NCBI GenBank assembly: GCA_963855995.1
Contig: OY979718.1
Location: 30,103,282-30,167,281, forward strand
Source: Muricea muricata
Lineage: Eukaryota > Cnidaria > Anthozoa > Malacalcyonacea > Plexauridae
Direction of reading: 5' to 3'
DNA: 64,000 nucleotides
Shown here one piece after another: positions 10,831 through 24,157 of the stretch (position 1 is the first letter of the stretch; the number at the start of each line of letters is the position of its first letter). The notes beneath the pieces were generated by a model. The model saw only the letters and a program-made list of their open reading frames with translations, was not told the DNA's origin and searched no databases. The position numbers and the translations under genes are program-made.

Positions 10831-13800
10831 GTTTTCTGTGCTAAAGTCAACGAGTTGAGCGCAATAACGTACTGCAATGACGGACCTGAAAGAGACACAA
10901 TAAATGGAAATTGCAGAACTTAGCAAGTCGGGAAACAGGTTTACGGCGCTCAAACTATCGAGATGAGCGAAGTAACCCGTTGACATGAGAAACCGAAAAC
11001 TCTCTAGTAAACTTTACAGAAACGATCTTAGAACCATCAAAATTGCGTTTTACCCATTCTAGAACGATTTGAGCGTGAAAATATGCCCAAATCACCAACT
11101 AAAAATTGCTGTTTTAAATCGCTCAGGGTGACGTTTTAGAGCTTAAAATGATGTTTTCAGTGCTAAAGTGAACGAGTTGAGCGCAATAATGTACTGCAAT
11201 GACGGACCTAAAAGAGACCCAATAAATGGAAATTGCAGAACTTAGCAAGTCGGGAATCATGTTTTCGGCGCTCAAACTATCGAGATGAGCGAAGTAACCC
11301 GTTGACATAAGAAACCTATAACTTTCTAAAAAACTGAACAGCAACGATCTTAGAACCATCAAAATTGCGTTTTAAGTGTTCTAGAAGCGATTTGAGCGTA
11401 AAAACATGCTCAAATCACCAACTAAAAATCGCCGTTTTATGTCGATCAGGGCGACGTTTTAGAGCTTAAAATGATGTTTTCAGTGCTAAAGTGAACGAGT
11501 TGAGTGCAATGATGTACTGCAATAACGGACCTAAAAGAGACCTTCTAAATGGAAATTGCAGAACTTAGCAAGTCGGGAATCACGTTTTCGGCGCTCAAAC
11601 CATCGGGATAAGCGAAATGACATGTTGAAATGAAAAACCTATAACTTGCTTGTACACTGAACAGAAACGATCTTAGAACTACAAAAATCGCGTTTAAAGC
11701 GCTCTAGAAGCGATTTGAACGTAAAAACATGCTGAAATCACCAACGAAAAGTTGCTGTTTTAAATCGATCAGGGTGACGTTTTAGAACTTAAAATGATGT
11801 TTTCTGTGCTAAAGTGAACGAGTTGAGCGCAATAACGTACTGCAATGACGGACCTGAAAGAGACACAATAAATGGAAATTGCAGAACTTAGCAAGTCGGG
11901 AATCAGGTTTTCGGCGCTCAAACTATCGAGATGAGCGAAGTAACCCGTTGACATGAGAAACCGAAAACTCTCTAGTAAACTTAACAGAAACGATCTTAGA
12001 ACCATCAAAATTGCGTTTTACCCATTCTAGAACGATTTGAGCGTGAAAACATGCCCAAATCACCAACTAAAAATTGCTGTTTTAAATCGCTCAGGGTGAC
12101 GTTTTAGAGCTTAAAATGATGTTTTCAGTGCTAAAGTGAACGAGTTGAGCGCAATAATGTACTGCAATGACGGACCTAAAAGAGACCCAATAAATGGAAA
12201 TTGCAGAACTTAGCAAGTCGGGAATCAGGTTTTCGGCGCTCAAACTATCGAGATGAGCGAAGTAACCCGTTGACATGAGAAACCGAAAACTCTCTAGTAA
12301 ACTTAACAGAAACGATCTTAGAACCATCAAAATTGCGTTTTACCCATTCTAGAACGATTTGAGCGTGAAAACATGCCCAAATCACCAACTAAAAATTGCT
12401 GTTTTAAATCGCTCAGGGTGACGTTTTAGAGCTTAAAATGATGTTTTCAGTGCTAAAGTGAACGAGTTGAGCGCAATAATGTACTGCAATGACGGACCTA
12501 AAAGAGACCCAATAAATGGAAATTGCAGAACTTAGCAAGTCGGGAATCATGTTTTCGGCGCTCAAACTATCGAGATGAGCGAAGTAACCCGTTGACATAA
12601 GAAACCTATAACTTTCTAGTAAACTGAACAGCAACGATCTTAGAACCATCAAAATTGCGTTTTAAGTGTTCTAGAAGCGATTTGAGCGTAAAAACATGCT
12701 CAAATCACCAACTAAAAGTTGCCGTTTTAAATCAATCAGGGTGACGTTTTAAAGCTTAAAATGATGTTTTCAGTGCTAAAGTGAACGAGTTGAGTGCAAT
12801 GATGTACTGCAATAACGGACCTAAAAGAGACCTTCTAAATGGAAATTGCAGAACTTAGCAAGTCGGGAATCACGTTTTCGGCGCTCAAACCATCGGGATA
12901 AGCGAAATGACATGTTGAAATGAAAAACCTATAACTTGCTTGTACACTGAACAGAAACGATCTTAGAACTACAAAAATCGCGTTTTAAGCGCTCTAGAAG
13001 CGATTTGAACGTAAAAACATGCTGAAATCACCAACGAAAAGTTGCTGTTTTAAATCGATCAGGGTGACGTTTTAGAACTTAAAATGATGTTTTCTGTGCT
13101 AAAGTCAACGAGTTGAGCGCAATAACGTACTGCAATGACGGACCTGAAAGAGACACAATAAATGGAAATTGCAGAACTTAGCAAGTCGGGAATCAGGTTT
13201 TCGGCGCTCAAACTTTCGAGATGAGCGAAGTAACCCGTTGACATGAGAAACCGAAAACTCTCTAGTAAACTTAACAGAAACGATCTTAGAACCATCAAAA
13301 TTGCGTTTTACCCATTCTAGAACGATTTGAGCGTGAAAACATGCTCAAATCACCAACTAAAAATTGCTGTTTTAAATCGCTCAGGGTTACGTTTTAGAGC
13401 TTAAAATGATGTTTTCAGTGCTAAAGTGAACGAGTTGAGCGCAATAATGTACTGCAATGACGGACCTAAAAGAGACCCAATAAATGGAAATTGCAGAACT
13501 TAGCAAGTCGGGAATCATGTTTTCGGCGCTCAAACTATCGAGATGAGCGAAGTAACCCGTTGACATAAGAAACCTATAACTTTCTAGTAAACTGAACAGC
13601 AACGATCTTAGAACCATCAAAATTGCGTTTTAAGTGTTCTAGAAGCGATTTGAGCGTAAAAACATGCTCAAATCACCAACTAAAAGTTGCCGTTTTAAAT
13701 CAATCAGGGTGACGTTTTAAAGCTTAAAATGATGTTTTCAGTGCTAAAGTGAACGAGTTGAGTGCAATGATGTACTGCAATAACGGACCTAAAAGAGACC

Positions 13801-15640
13801 TTCTAAATGGAAATTGCAGAACTTAGCAAGTCGGGAATCACGTTTTCGGCGCTCAAACCATCGGGATAAGCGAAATGACATGTTGAAATGAAAAACCTAT
13901 AACTTGCTTGTACACTGAACAGAAACGATCTTAGAACTACAAAAATCGCGTTTTAAGCGCTCTAGAAGCGATTTGAACGTAAAAACATGCTGAAATCACC
14001 AACGAAAAGTTGCTGTTTTAAATCGATCAGGGTGACGTTTTAGAACTTAAAATGATGTTTTCTGTGCTAAAGTCAACGAGTTGAGCGCAATAACGTACTG
14101 CAATGACGGACCTGAAAGAGACACAATAAATGGAAATTGCAGAACTTAGCAAGTCGGGAATCAGGTTTTCGGCGCTCAAACTTTCGAGATGAGCGAAGTA
14201 ACCCGTTGACATGAGAAACCGAAAACTCTCTAGTAAACTTAACAGAAACGATCTTAGAACCATCAAAATTGCGTTTTACCCATTCTAGAACGATTTGAGC
14301 GTTAAAACATGCTCAAATCACCAACTAAAAATTGCTGTTTTAAATCGCTCAGGGTTACGTTTTAGAGCTTAAAATGATGTTTTCAGTGCTAAAGTGAACG
14401 AGTTGAGCGCAATAATGTACTGCAATGACGGACCTAAAAGAGACCCAATAAATGGAAATTGCAGAACTTAGCAAGTCGGGAATCATGTTTTCGGCGCTCA
14501 AACTATCGAGATGAGCGAAGTAACCCGTTGACATAAGAAACCTATAACTTTCTAGTAAACTGAACAGCAACGATCTTAGAACCATCAAAATTGCGTTTTA
14601 AGTGTTCTAGAAGCGATTTGAGCGTAAAAACATGCTCAAATCACCAACTAAAAATCGCCATTTTATGTCGATCAGGGCGACGTTTTAAAGCTTAAAATGA
14701 TGTTTTCAGTGCTAAAGTGAACGAGTTGAGTGCAATGATGTACTGATATAACGGACCTAAAAGAGACCTTCTAAATGGAAATTGCAGAACTTAGCAAGTC
14801 GGGAATCACGTTTTCGGCGCTCAAATTATCGGGATAAGCGAAATGACATGTTGAAATGAAAAACCTATAACTTGCTTGTACACTGAACAGAAACGATCTT
14901 AGAACTACAAAAATCGCGTTTTAAGCGCTCTAGAAGCGATTTGAACGTAAAAACATGCTGAAATCACCAACGAAAAGTTGCTGTTTTAAATCGATCAGGG
15001 TGACGTTTTAGAACTTAAAATGATGTTTTCTGTGCTAAAGTCAACGAGTTGAGCGCAATAACGTACTGCAATGACGGACCTAAAAGAGACACAATAAATC
15101 GAAATTCCAGAACTTAGCAAGTCGGGAATCAGGTTTTCGGCGCTCAAACTATCGAGATGAGCGAAGTAACCCGTTGACATGAGAAACCGAAAACTCTCTA
15201 GTAAACTTAACAGAAACGATCTTAGAACCATCAAAATTGCGTTTTACCCATTCTAGAACGATTTGAGCGTGAAAACATGCTCAAATCACCAACTAAAAAT
15301 TGCTGTTTTAAATCGCTCAGGGTGACGTTTTAGAGCTTAAAATGATGTTTTCAGTGCTAAAGTGAACGAGTTGAGCGCAATAATGTACTGCAATGACGGA
15401 CCTAAAAAAGACCCAATAAATGGAAATTGCAGAACTTAGCAAGTCGGGAATCATGTTTTCGGCGCTCAAACTATCGAGATGAGCGAAGTAACCCGTTGAC
15501 ATAAGAAACCTATAACTTTCTAGTAAACTGAACAGCAACGATCTTAGAATCATCAAAATTGCGTTTTAAGTGTTCTAGAAGCGATTTGAGCGTAAAAACA
15601 TGCTCAAATCACCAACTAAAAGTTGCCGTTTTAAATCAAT
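10831..15640 (+). repeat. 968-bp higher-order repeat, second block
   Basis: Order read from monomer starts: X 10831, Y 11153, Z 11476, X 11799, X/Y hybrid 12121, Y 12443, Z 12766, X 13089, Y 13411, Z 13734, X 14057, Y 14379, Z 14702, X 15025, Y 15347. AGGGTTACG is at 13383 and 14351, 968 bp apart. The Z units at 5022 and 14702 share ACTGATATAACGG, whereas Z at 13734 has ACTGCAATAACGG. Confidence 0.9.
12121..12442 (+). repeat. Hybrid X/Y monomer
   Basis: Its subrepeat A is Y-type (GTTTTCAGTGCT, GACCCAATAAATGG). Its subrepeat B is X-type (AGGTTTTCGG, ACCGAAAACTCTC). It sits exactly where the offset between the two long duplicated segments steps from 8,390 to 8,712 bp, as expected for a product of unequal exchange. 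Confidence 0.85.
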
Positions 15641-18600
15641 CAGGGTGACGTTTTAAAGCTTAAAATGATGTTTTCAGTGCTAAAGTGAACGAGTTGAGCG
15701 CAATGATGTACTGCAATGACGGACCTAAAAGAGACCCAATAAATGGAAATTGCAGAACTTAGCAAGTCGGGAATCATGTTTTCGGCGCTCAAACTATCGA
15801 GATGAGCGAAGTAACCCGTTGACATGAGAAACCTATAACTCTCTTGTAAACTGAACAGCAACGATCTTAGAACCATCAAAATTGCGTTTTAAGTGTTCTA
15901 GAAGCGATTTGAGGGTAAAAACATGCTCAAATCACCAACTAAAAGTCGCCGTTTTATGTCAATCAGGGCGACGTTTTAGAGCTTAAAATGATGTTTTCAG
16001 TGCTAAAGTGAACGAGTTGAGTGCAATGATGTACTGCAATAACGGACCTAAAAGAGACCTTCTAAATGGAAATTGCAGAACTTAGCAAGTCGGGAATCAC
16101 GTTTTCGGCGCTCAAACCATCGGGATAAGCGAAATGACATGTTGAAATGAGAAACCTATAACTTGCTTGTACACTGAACAGAAACGATCTTAGAACTATA
16201 AAAATCGCGTTTTAAGTGTTCTAGAAGCGATTTGAGCGTAAAAACATGCTCAAATCACCAACTAAAAATCGCCGTTTTATGTCGATCAGGGCGACGTTTT
16301 AGAGCTTAAAATGATATTTTCGGTGCTAAAGTGAACGAGTTGAGTGCAATGATGTACTGCATTAACGGACCTAAAAGAGACCTTCTAAATGGAAATTGCA
16401 GAACTTAGCAAGTCGGGAATCACGTTTTCGGCGCTCAAACCATCGGGATGAGCAAGATGACATGTTGAAATGAGAAACCTATAACTTGCTTGTACACTGA
16501 ACAGAAACGATCTTAGAACTATAAAAATCGCGTTTTAAGCGCTCTAGAAGCGATTTCAACGTAAAAACATGCTGAAATCACCAACGAAAACTTGCTGTTT
16601 TAAATCGATCAGGGTGACGTTTTAGAGCTTAAAATGATGTTTTCAGTGCTAAAGTGAACGAGTTGAGCGCAATAATGTACTGCAATCACGGACCTAAAAG
16701 AGACCTAATAAATGGAAATTGCAGAAATTAGCAAGTCGGGAATCAGGTTTTCGGCGCTCAAACTATCGAGATGAGCGAAGTAACCCGTTGACATGAGAAA
16801 CCTATAACTCTCTTGTAAACTGAAAAGAAACGATCTTAGAACCTGCAAAACTGCGTTTTAAGTGTTCTAGAAGCGATTTGAGCGTAAAAACATGCTCAAA
16901 TCACTAACTTAAAATCGCCGTTTTATGTCGATCAGAGCGACGTTTTAGAGCTTAAAATGATGTTTTCAGAGCTAAAGTGAACGAGTTGAGTGCAATGATG
17001 TACTGCAATAACGGACCTAAAAGAGACCTTCTAAATGGAAATTGCAGAACTTAGCAAGTCGGGAATCACGTTTTCGGCCCTCAAACCATCGGGATAAGCG
17101 AAATGACATGTTGAAATGAGAAACCTATAACTTGCTTGTACACTGAACAGAAACGATCTTAGAACTATAAAAATCGCGTTTCAAGCGCTCTAGAAGCGAT
17201 TTGAACGTAAAAGCATGCTGAAATCACCAACGAAAAGTTGCTGTTTTAAATCGATCAGGGTGACGTTTTAGAGCTTAAAAAGATGTTTTCAGTGCTAAAG
17301 TGAACAAGTTGAGCGCAATAATGTACTGCAATCACGGACCTAAAAGAGACCTAATAAATGGAAATTGCAGAACTTAGCAAGTCGGGAATCAGGTTTTCGG
17401 CGCTCAAACTATCGAGATGAGCGTAACCCGTTGACATGAGAAACCTATAACTCTCTTGTAAACTGAAAAGAAACGATCTTAGAACCAGCAAACTTGCGTT
17501 TTACCCATTCTAGAACGATTTGAGCGTGAAAACATGCTCAAATCACCAACTAAAAATTGCTGTTTTAAATCGCTCAGGGTGACGTTTTAGAGCTTAAAAT
17601 GATGTTTTCAGTGCTAAAGTGAACGAGTTGAGCGCAATAATGTACTGCAATCACGGACCTAAAAGAGACCCAATAAATGGAAATTGCAGAACTTAGCAAG
17701 TCGGGAATCATGTTTTCGGCGCTCAAACTATCGAGATGAGCGAAGTAACCCGTTGACATAAGAAACCTATAACTTTCTAGTAAACTGAACAGCAACGATC
17801 TTAGAACCATCAAAATTGCGTTTTATGTGTTCTAGAAGCGATTTGAGCGTAAAAACATTCTCAAATCACCAACTAAAAATCGCCGTTTTATGTCGATCAG
17901 GGCGACGTTTTTGATTTTAAAATGATGTTTTCAGTGCTAAAGTGAACGAGTTGAGTGCAATGATGTACTGATATAACGGACCTAAAAGAGACCTTCTAAA
18001 TGGAAATTGCAGAACTTAGCAAGTCGGGAATCACGTTTTCGGCGCTCAAACCATCGGGATAAGCGAAATGACATGTTGAAATGAAAAACCTATAACTTGC
18101 TTGTACACTGAACAGAAACGATCTTAGAACTACAAAAATCGCGTTTTAAGCGCTCTAGAAGCGATTTGAACGTAAAAACATGCTGAAATCACCAACGAAA
18201 AGTTGCTGTTTTAAATCGATCAGGGTGACATTTTAGAACTTAAAATGATGTTTTCTGTGCTAAAGTCAACGAGTTGAGCGCAATAACGTACTGCAATGAC
18301 GGACCTGAAAGAGACACAATAAATGGAAATTGCAGAACTTAGCAAGTCGGGAATCAGGTTTTCGGCGCTCAAACTATCGAGATGAGCGAAGTAACCCGTT
18401 GACATGAGAAACCGAAAAGTCTCTAGTAAACTTAACAGAAACGATCTTAGAACCATCAAAATTGCGTTTTACCCATTCTAGAACGATTTGAGCGTGAAAA
18501 CATGCTCAAATCACCAACTAAAAATTGCTGTTTTAAATCGCTCAGGGTGACGTTTTAGAGCTTAAAATGATGTTTTCAGTGCTAAAGTGAACGAGTTGAG

Positions 18601-21600
18601 CGCAATAATGTACTGCAATGACGGAATTAAAAGAGACCCAATAAATGGAAATTGCAGAACTTAGCAAGTCGGGAATCATGTTTTCGGCGCTCAAACTATC
18701 GAGATGAGCGAAGTAACCCGTTGACATAAGAAACCTATAACTCTCTTGTAAACTGAAAAGAAACGATCTTAGAACCAGCAAAATTGCGTTTTACCCGTTC
18801 TAGAACGATTTGAGCGTGAAAACATGCTCAAATCACCAACTTAAAATCGCCGTTTCAAATCGATCAGGGTGACGTTTTTGAGCTTAAAATGATGTTTTCA
18901 GTGCTAAAGTGAACGAGTTGAGCGCAATAATGTACTGCAATGACGGACCTAAAAGAGACCCAATAAATGGAAATTGCAGAACTTAGCAAGTCGGAAATCA
19001 TGTTTTCGGCGCTCAAACTATCGAGATGAGCGAAGTAACCCGTTGACATGAGAAACCTATAACTTTCTAGTAAACTGAAAAGCAACGATCTTAGAATTAT
19101 CAAAATTGCGTTTTAAGTGTTCTAGAAGCGAATTGAGCGTAAAAACATGCTCAAATCACCAACTAAAAATCGCCGTTTTATGTCGATCAGGGCGACGTTT
19201 TAGAGCTTAAAATGATATTTTCGGTGCTAAAGTGAACGAGTTGAGTGCAATGATGTACTGCATTAACGGACCTAAAAGAGACCTTCTAAATGGAAATTGC
19301 AGAACTTAGCAAGTCGGGAATCACGTTTTCGGCGCTCAAACCATCGGGATGAGCAAGATGACATGTTGAAATGAGAAACCTTTAACTTGCTTGTACACTG
19401 AACAGAAACGATCTTAGAACTATAAAAATCGCGTTTTAAGCGCTCTAGAAGCGATTTCAACGTAAAAACATGCTGAAATCACCAACGAAAAGTTGCTGTT
19501 TTAAATCGATCAGGGTGACGTTTTAGAGCTTAAAATGATGTTTTCAGTGCTAAAGTGAACGAGTTGAGCGCAATAATGTACTGCAATCACGGACCTAAAA
19601 GAGACCTAATAAATGGAAATTGCAGAAATTAGCAAGTCGGGAATCAGGTTTTCGGCGCTCAAACTATCGAGATGAGCGAAGTAACCCGTTGACATGAGAA
19701 ACCTATAACTCTCTTGTAAACTGAAAAGAAACGATCTTAGAACCAGCAAAATTGCGTTTTAAGTGTTCTAGAAGCGATTTGAGCGTAAAAACATGCTCAA
19801 ATCACTAACTTAAAATCGCCGTTTTATGTCGATCAGAGCGACGTTTTAGAGCTTAAAATGATGTTTTCAGTGCTAAAGTGAACGAGTTGAGTGCAATGAT
19901 GTACTGCAATAACGGACCTAAAAGAGACCTTCTAAATGGAAATTGCAGAACTTAGCAAGTCGGGAATCACGTTTTCGGCCCTCAAACCATCGGGATAAGC
20001 GAAATGGCATGTTGAAATGAGAAACCTATAACTTGCTTGTACACTGAACAGAAACGATCTTAGAACTATAAAAATCGCGTTTCAAGCGCTCTAGAAGCGA
20101 TTTGAACGTAAAAGCATGCTGAAATCACCAACGAAAAGTTGCTGTTTTAAATCGATCAGGGTGACGTTTTAGAGCTTAAAAAGATGTTTTCAGTGCTAAA
20201 GTGAACAAGTTGAGCGCAATATTGTACTGCAATCACGGACCTAAAAGAGACCTAATAAATGGAAATTGCAGAACTTAGCAAGTCGGGAATCAGGTTTTCG
20301 GCGCTCAAACTATCGAGATGAGTGTAACCCGTTGACATGAGAAACCTATAACTCTCTTGTAAACTGAAAAGAAACGATCTTAGAACCAGCAAAATTGCGT
20401 TTTAAGTGTTCTAGAAGCGATTTGAGCGTAAAAACATGCTCAAATCACTAACTTAAAATCGCCGTTTTAAATCCATCAGGGTGACGTTTTAGAGCTTAAT
20501 ATGAAGTTTTCAGTGCTAAAGTGAACGAGTTGAGCGCAATGATGTACTATAATCACGGAACTAAAAGAGACCTTCTAAATGGTAATTGCAGAACTTAGCA
20601 AGTTGGGAATCAGGTTTTTGGCGCTCAAACCAACGGGATGAGCGAAATGACATGTTGAAATGAGAAACTTATAACTTGCTTGTAAACTGAAAAGAAACGA
20701 TCTTAGAACAATCAAAATCGCGTTTTATGCGTTCTAGAAGTAATTTGAGCGTAAAAATATGCTCAAATTACCAACTTAAAATTGCCGTTTTAAATCGATC
20801 AGGGTGACGTTTTAGAACTTAAAATGATGTTTTCAGTGCTAAAGTGAACGAGTTGAGCGCAATAACGTACTGCAATGACGGACCTGAAAGAGACACAATA
20901 AATGGAAATTGCAGAACTTAGCAAGTCGGGAATCATGTTTTCGGAGCTCAAACTGTCGAGATGAGCGAAGTAACCCGTTGACATGAGAAACCTATAACTC
21001 TCTTGTAAACTGAAAAGAAACGATCTTAGAACCAGCAAAATTGCGTTTTACCCGTTCTAGAACGATTTTAGCGTGAAAACATGCTCAAATCACCAACTTA
21101 AAATCGCCGTTTTAAATCGATCAGGGTGACGTTTTTGAGCTTAAAATGATGTTTTCAGTGCTAAAGTGAACGAGTTGAGCGCAATGATGTACTGCATTCA
21201 CGGACCTAAAAGAGACCTTCTAAATTGAAATTGCAGAACTAAGCATGTCGGGAATCATATTTTTGGCTCTCAAACCCTCGAGATTAGCAAAATAACACCT
21301 TGACATGAGAAACGTAGAGCTTACTTGTGAACTGAGAAGAAACGATCTTAGAACCATCAAAATCGCGTTTTAAGCGTTCTAGAAGCGATTTGAGCGTAAA
21401 AATATGCTCAAATCACCAACTAAAAGTTGCCGTTTTAAATCAATCAGGGTGACGTTTTAAAGCTTAAAATGATGTTTTCAGTGCTAAAGTGAACGAGTTG
21501 AGCGCAATGATGTACTGCATTCACGGACCTAAAAAAGACCTAATAAATGGAAATTGCAGAACTTAGGAAGTCGGGAATCATGTTTTCGGTGCTCAAACAA

Positions 21601-24157
21601 TCGAGATGAGCGAAGTAACCCGTTGACATGAGAAACCTAGAACTTGCTTGTAAACTTAAAAGAAACGATCTTAGAAATATCAAAATCGCATTTTGCCCGT
21701 TCTAGAACGATTTGAGCGTAAAAACATGCTAAAATCACCAAGTTAAAATCGCCGTTTTAAATGAATCAGGGTGACGTTTTGGAGCTTAAAATGATGTTTT
21801 CTGTGCTAAAGTGAACGAGTTGAGCGCAATAACGTACTGCAATGACGGACCTGAAAGAGACACAATAAATGGAAATTGCAGAACTTAGCAAGTCGGGAAC
21901 CAGTTTTTCGGCGCTTAAACTATCGAGATGAGCGAAGTAACCCGTTGACATGAGAAACCGAAAACTCTCTAGTAAACTTAACAGAAACGATCTTAGAACC
22001 ATCAAAATTGCGTTTTTTCCATTCTAGAACGATTTGAGCGTGAAAACATGCTCAAATCACCAACTAAAAATTGCTGTTTTAAATCGCTCAGGGTGACGTT
22101 TTAGAGCTTAAAATGATGTTTTCAGTGCTAAAGTGAACGAGTTGAGCGCAATAATGTACTGCAATGACGGACCTAAAAGAGACCCAATAAATGGAAATTG
22201 CAGAACTTAGCAAGTCGGGAATCATGTTTTCGGCGCTCAAACTATCGAGATGAGTGAAGTAACCCGTTGACATGAGAAACCTATAACTTTCTAGTAAACT
22301 GAACAGCAACGATCTTAGAACCATCAAAATTGCGTTTTAAGTGTTCTAGAAGCGATTTGAGCGTAAAAACATGCTCAAATCACCAACTAAAAATCGCCGT
22401 TTTATGTCGATCAGGGCGACGTTTTAGAGCTTAAAATGATGTTTTCAGTGCTAAAGTGAACGAGTTGAGCGCAATAATGTACTGCAATCACGGACCTAAA
22501 AGAGACCTTCTAAATGGAAATTGCAGAACTTAGCAAGTCGGGAATCAGGTTTTCGGCGCTCAAACCATCGGGATGAGCAAAATGACATGTTGAAATGAGA
22601 AACCATAACTTTCTTGTACACTGAACAGAAACGATCTTAGAACCATAAAAATCGCGTTTTAAGCGTTCTAGAAGCGATTTGAACGTAAAAACATGCTCAA
22701 ATCACCAACGAAAAATTGCTGTTTTAAATCGCTCAGGGTGACGTTTTAGAGCTTAAAATGATGTTTTCAGTGCTAAAGTGAACGAGTTGAGCGTAATGAT
22801 GTACTGCATTCACGGACCTAAAAAAGACCTAATAAATGGAAATTGCAGAACTTAGCAAGTCGGGAATCATGTTTTCGGCGCTCAAACAATCGAGATGAGC
22901 GAAGTAACCCGTTGACATGAGAAACCTATAACTTTCTAGTAAACTGAACAGCAACGATCTTAGAACCATCAAAATTGCGTTTTAAGTGTTCTAGAAGCGA
23001 TTTGAGCGTAAAAACATGCTCAAATCAACAACTAAAAATCGCCGTTTTATGTCGATCAGGGCGACGTTTTAGAGATTAAAATGATGTTTTCAGTGCTAAA
23101 GTGAACGAGTTGAGTGCAATGATGTACTGCAATAACGGACCTAAAAGAGACCTTCTAAATGGAAATTGCAGAACTTAGCAAGTCGGGAATCACGTTTTCG
23201 GCGCTCAAACCATCGGGATAAGCGAAATGACATGTTGAAATGAGAAACCTATAACTTGCTTGTACACTGAACAGAAACGATCTTAGAACTATAAAAATCG
23301 CGTTTTAAGCGCTCTAGAAGCGATTTGAACGTAAAAACATGCTGAAATCACCAACGAAAAGTTGCTGTTTTAAATCGATCAGGGTGACGTTTTAGAGCTT
23401 AAAATGATGTTTTCAGTGCTAAAGTAAACGAGTTGAGCGCAATAATGTACTGCAATCACGGACCTAAAAGAGACCTAATAAATGGAAATTGCAGAACTTA
23501 GCAAGTCGGGAATCAGGTTTTCGGCGCTCAAACTATCGAGATGAGCGAAGTAACCCGTTGACATGAGAAACGTATAACTCTCTTGTAAACTGAAAAGAAA
23601 CGATCTTAGAACCAGCAAAATTTCGTTTTACCCGTTCTAGAACGATTTTATCGTGAAAACATGCTCAAATCACCAACTTAAAATCGCCGTTTTAAATCGA
23701 TCAGGGTGACGTTTTTGAGCTTAAAATGATGTTTTCAGTGCTAAAGTGAACGAGTTGAGCGCAATGATGTACTGCATTCACGGACCTAAAAGAGACCTTC
23801 TAAATTGAAATTCCAGAACTAAGCATGTCGGGAATCATATTTTCGGCTCTCAAACCATCGAGATTAGCAAAATAACACCTTGACATGAGAAACGTAGAGC
23901 TTACTTGTGAACTGAGAAGAAACGATCTTAGAACCATCAAAATTGCGTTTTAAGCGTTCTAGAAGCGATTTGAGCGTAAAAATATGCTCAAATCACCAAC
24001 TAAAAGTTGCCGTTTAAATCAATCATGGTGACGTTTTAAAGCTTAAAATGATGTTTTCAGTGCTAAAGTGAACGAGTTGAGCGCAATGATGTACTGCATT
24101 CACGGACCTAAAAAAGACCTAATAAATGGAAATTGCAGAACTTAGCAAGTCGGGAAT
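15640..24157 (+). repeat. Mixed monomers with 2,901- and 2,580-bp duplications
   Basis: The block opens with a monomer almost the same as the one at 1121-1360 (45 monomers apart). Two segments, about 16250-17450 and 19150-20350, match at an offset of 2,901 bp (9 monomers): ATGATATTTTCGG at 16311 and 19212, AAGCATGCTG at 17211 and 20112. Another pair, about 21040-21577 and 23620-24157, matches at 2,580 bp (8 monomers): GTTTTTGAGC at 21131 and 23711. The second copy is cut off by the orientation switch. A single X-Y pair is at 18250 and 18572. Confidence 0.85.
16552..16579 (+). repeat. Inverted repeat with paired changes
   Basis: GATTTCAAC at 16552-16560 faces GCTGAAATC at 16571-16579. The common partner of GCTGAAATC in this array is GATTTGAAC, which mismatches at two stem positions. 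Here G to C in the left arm restores one pair. The same form is at 19453-19480, within the 2,901-bp duplication. Confidence 0.75.

Larger units (their letters stand above)
9680..15024 (+). repeat. Long segmental duplication, copy 2
   Basis: Partner of 1290-5344. Upstream of about 9680 the B subrepeat is of another type (AAGTTTTAGGCGCTCAAATT), which places the left boundary within one subrepeat. Relative to copy 1 it has one additional monomer at 12121 and an additional X-Y-Z unit of 968 bp. Confidence 0.88.
1..24157 (+). repeat. Left arm of the array, forward orientation
   Basis: About 74 monomers in the A-B-C orientation. Starts of subrepeat A at 183 and 24053 are 23,870 bp apart, giving 322.6 bp per unit. 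The arm begins mid-monomer at the window edge and ends mid-monomer at the orientation switch. No reversed monomer was seen within it. Confidence 0.97.

Noticed and set aside
19272..19460. 62-codon minus-strand open frame.
   Set aside because: A shadow frame in a single variant monomer; the paired monomer 2,901 bp upstream does not keep it open as a comparable frame.
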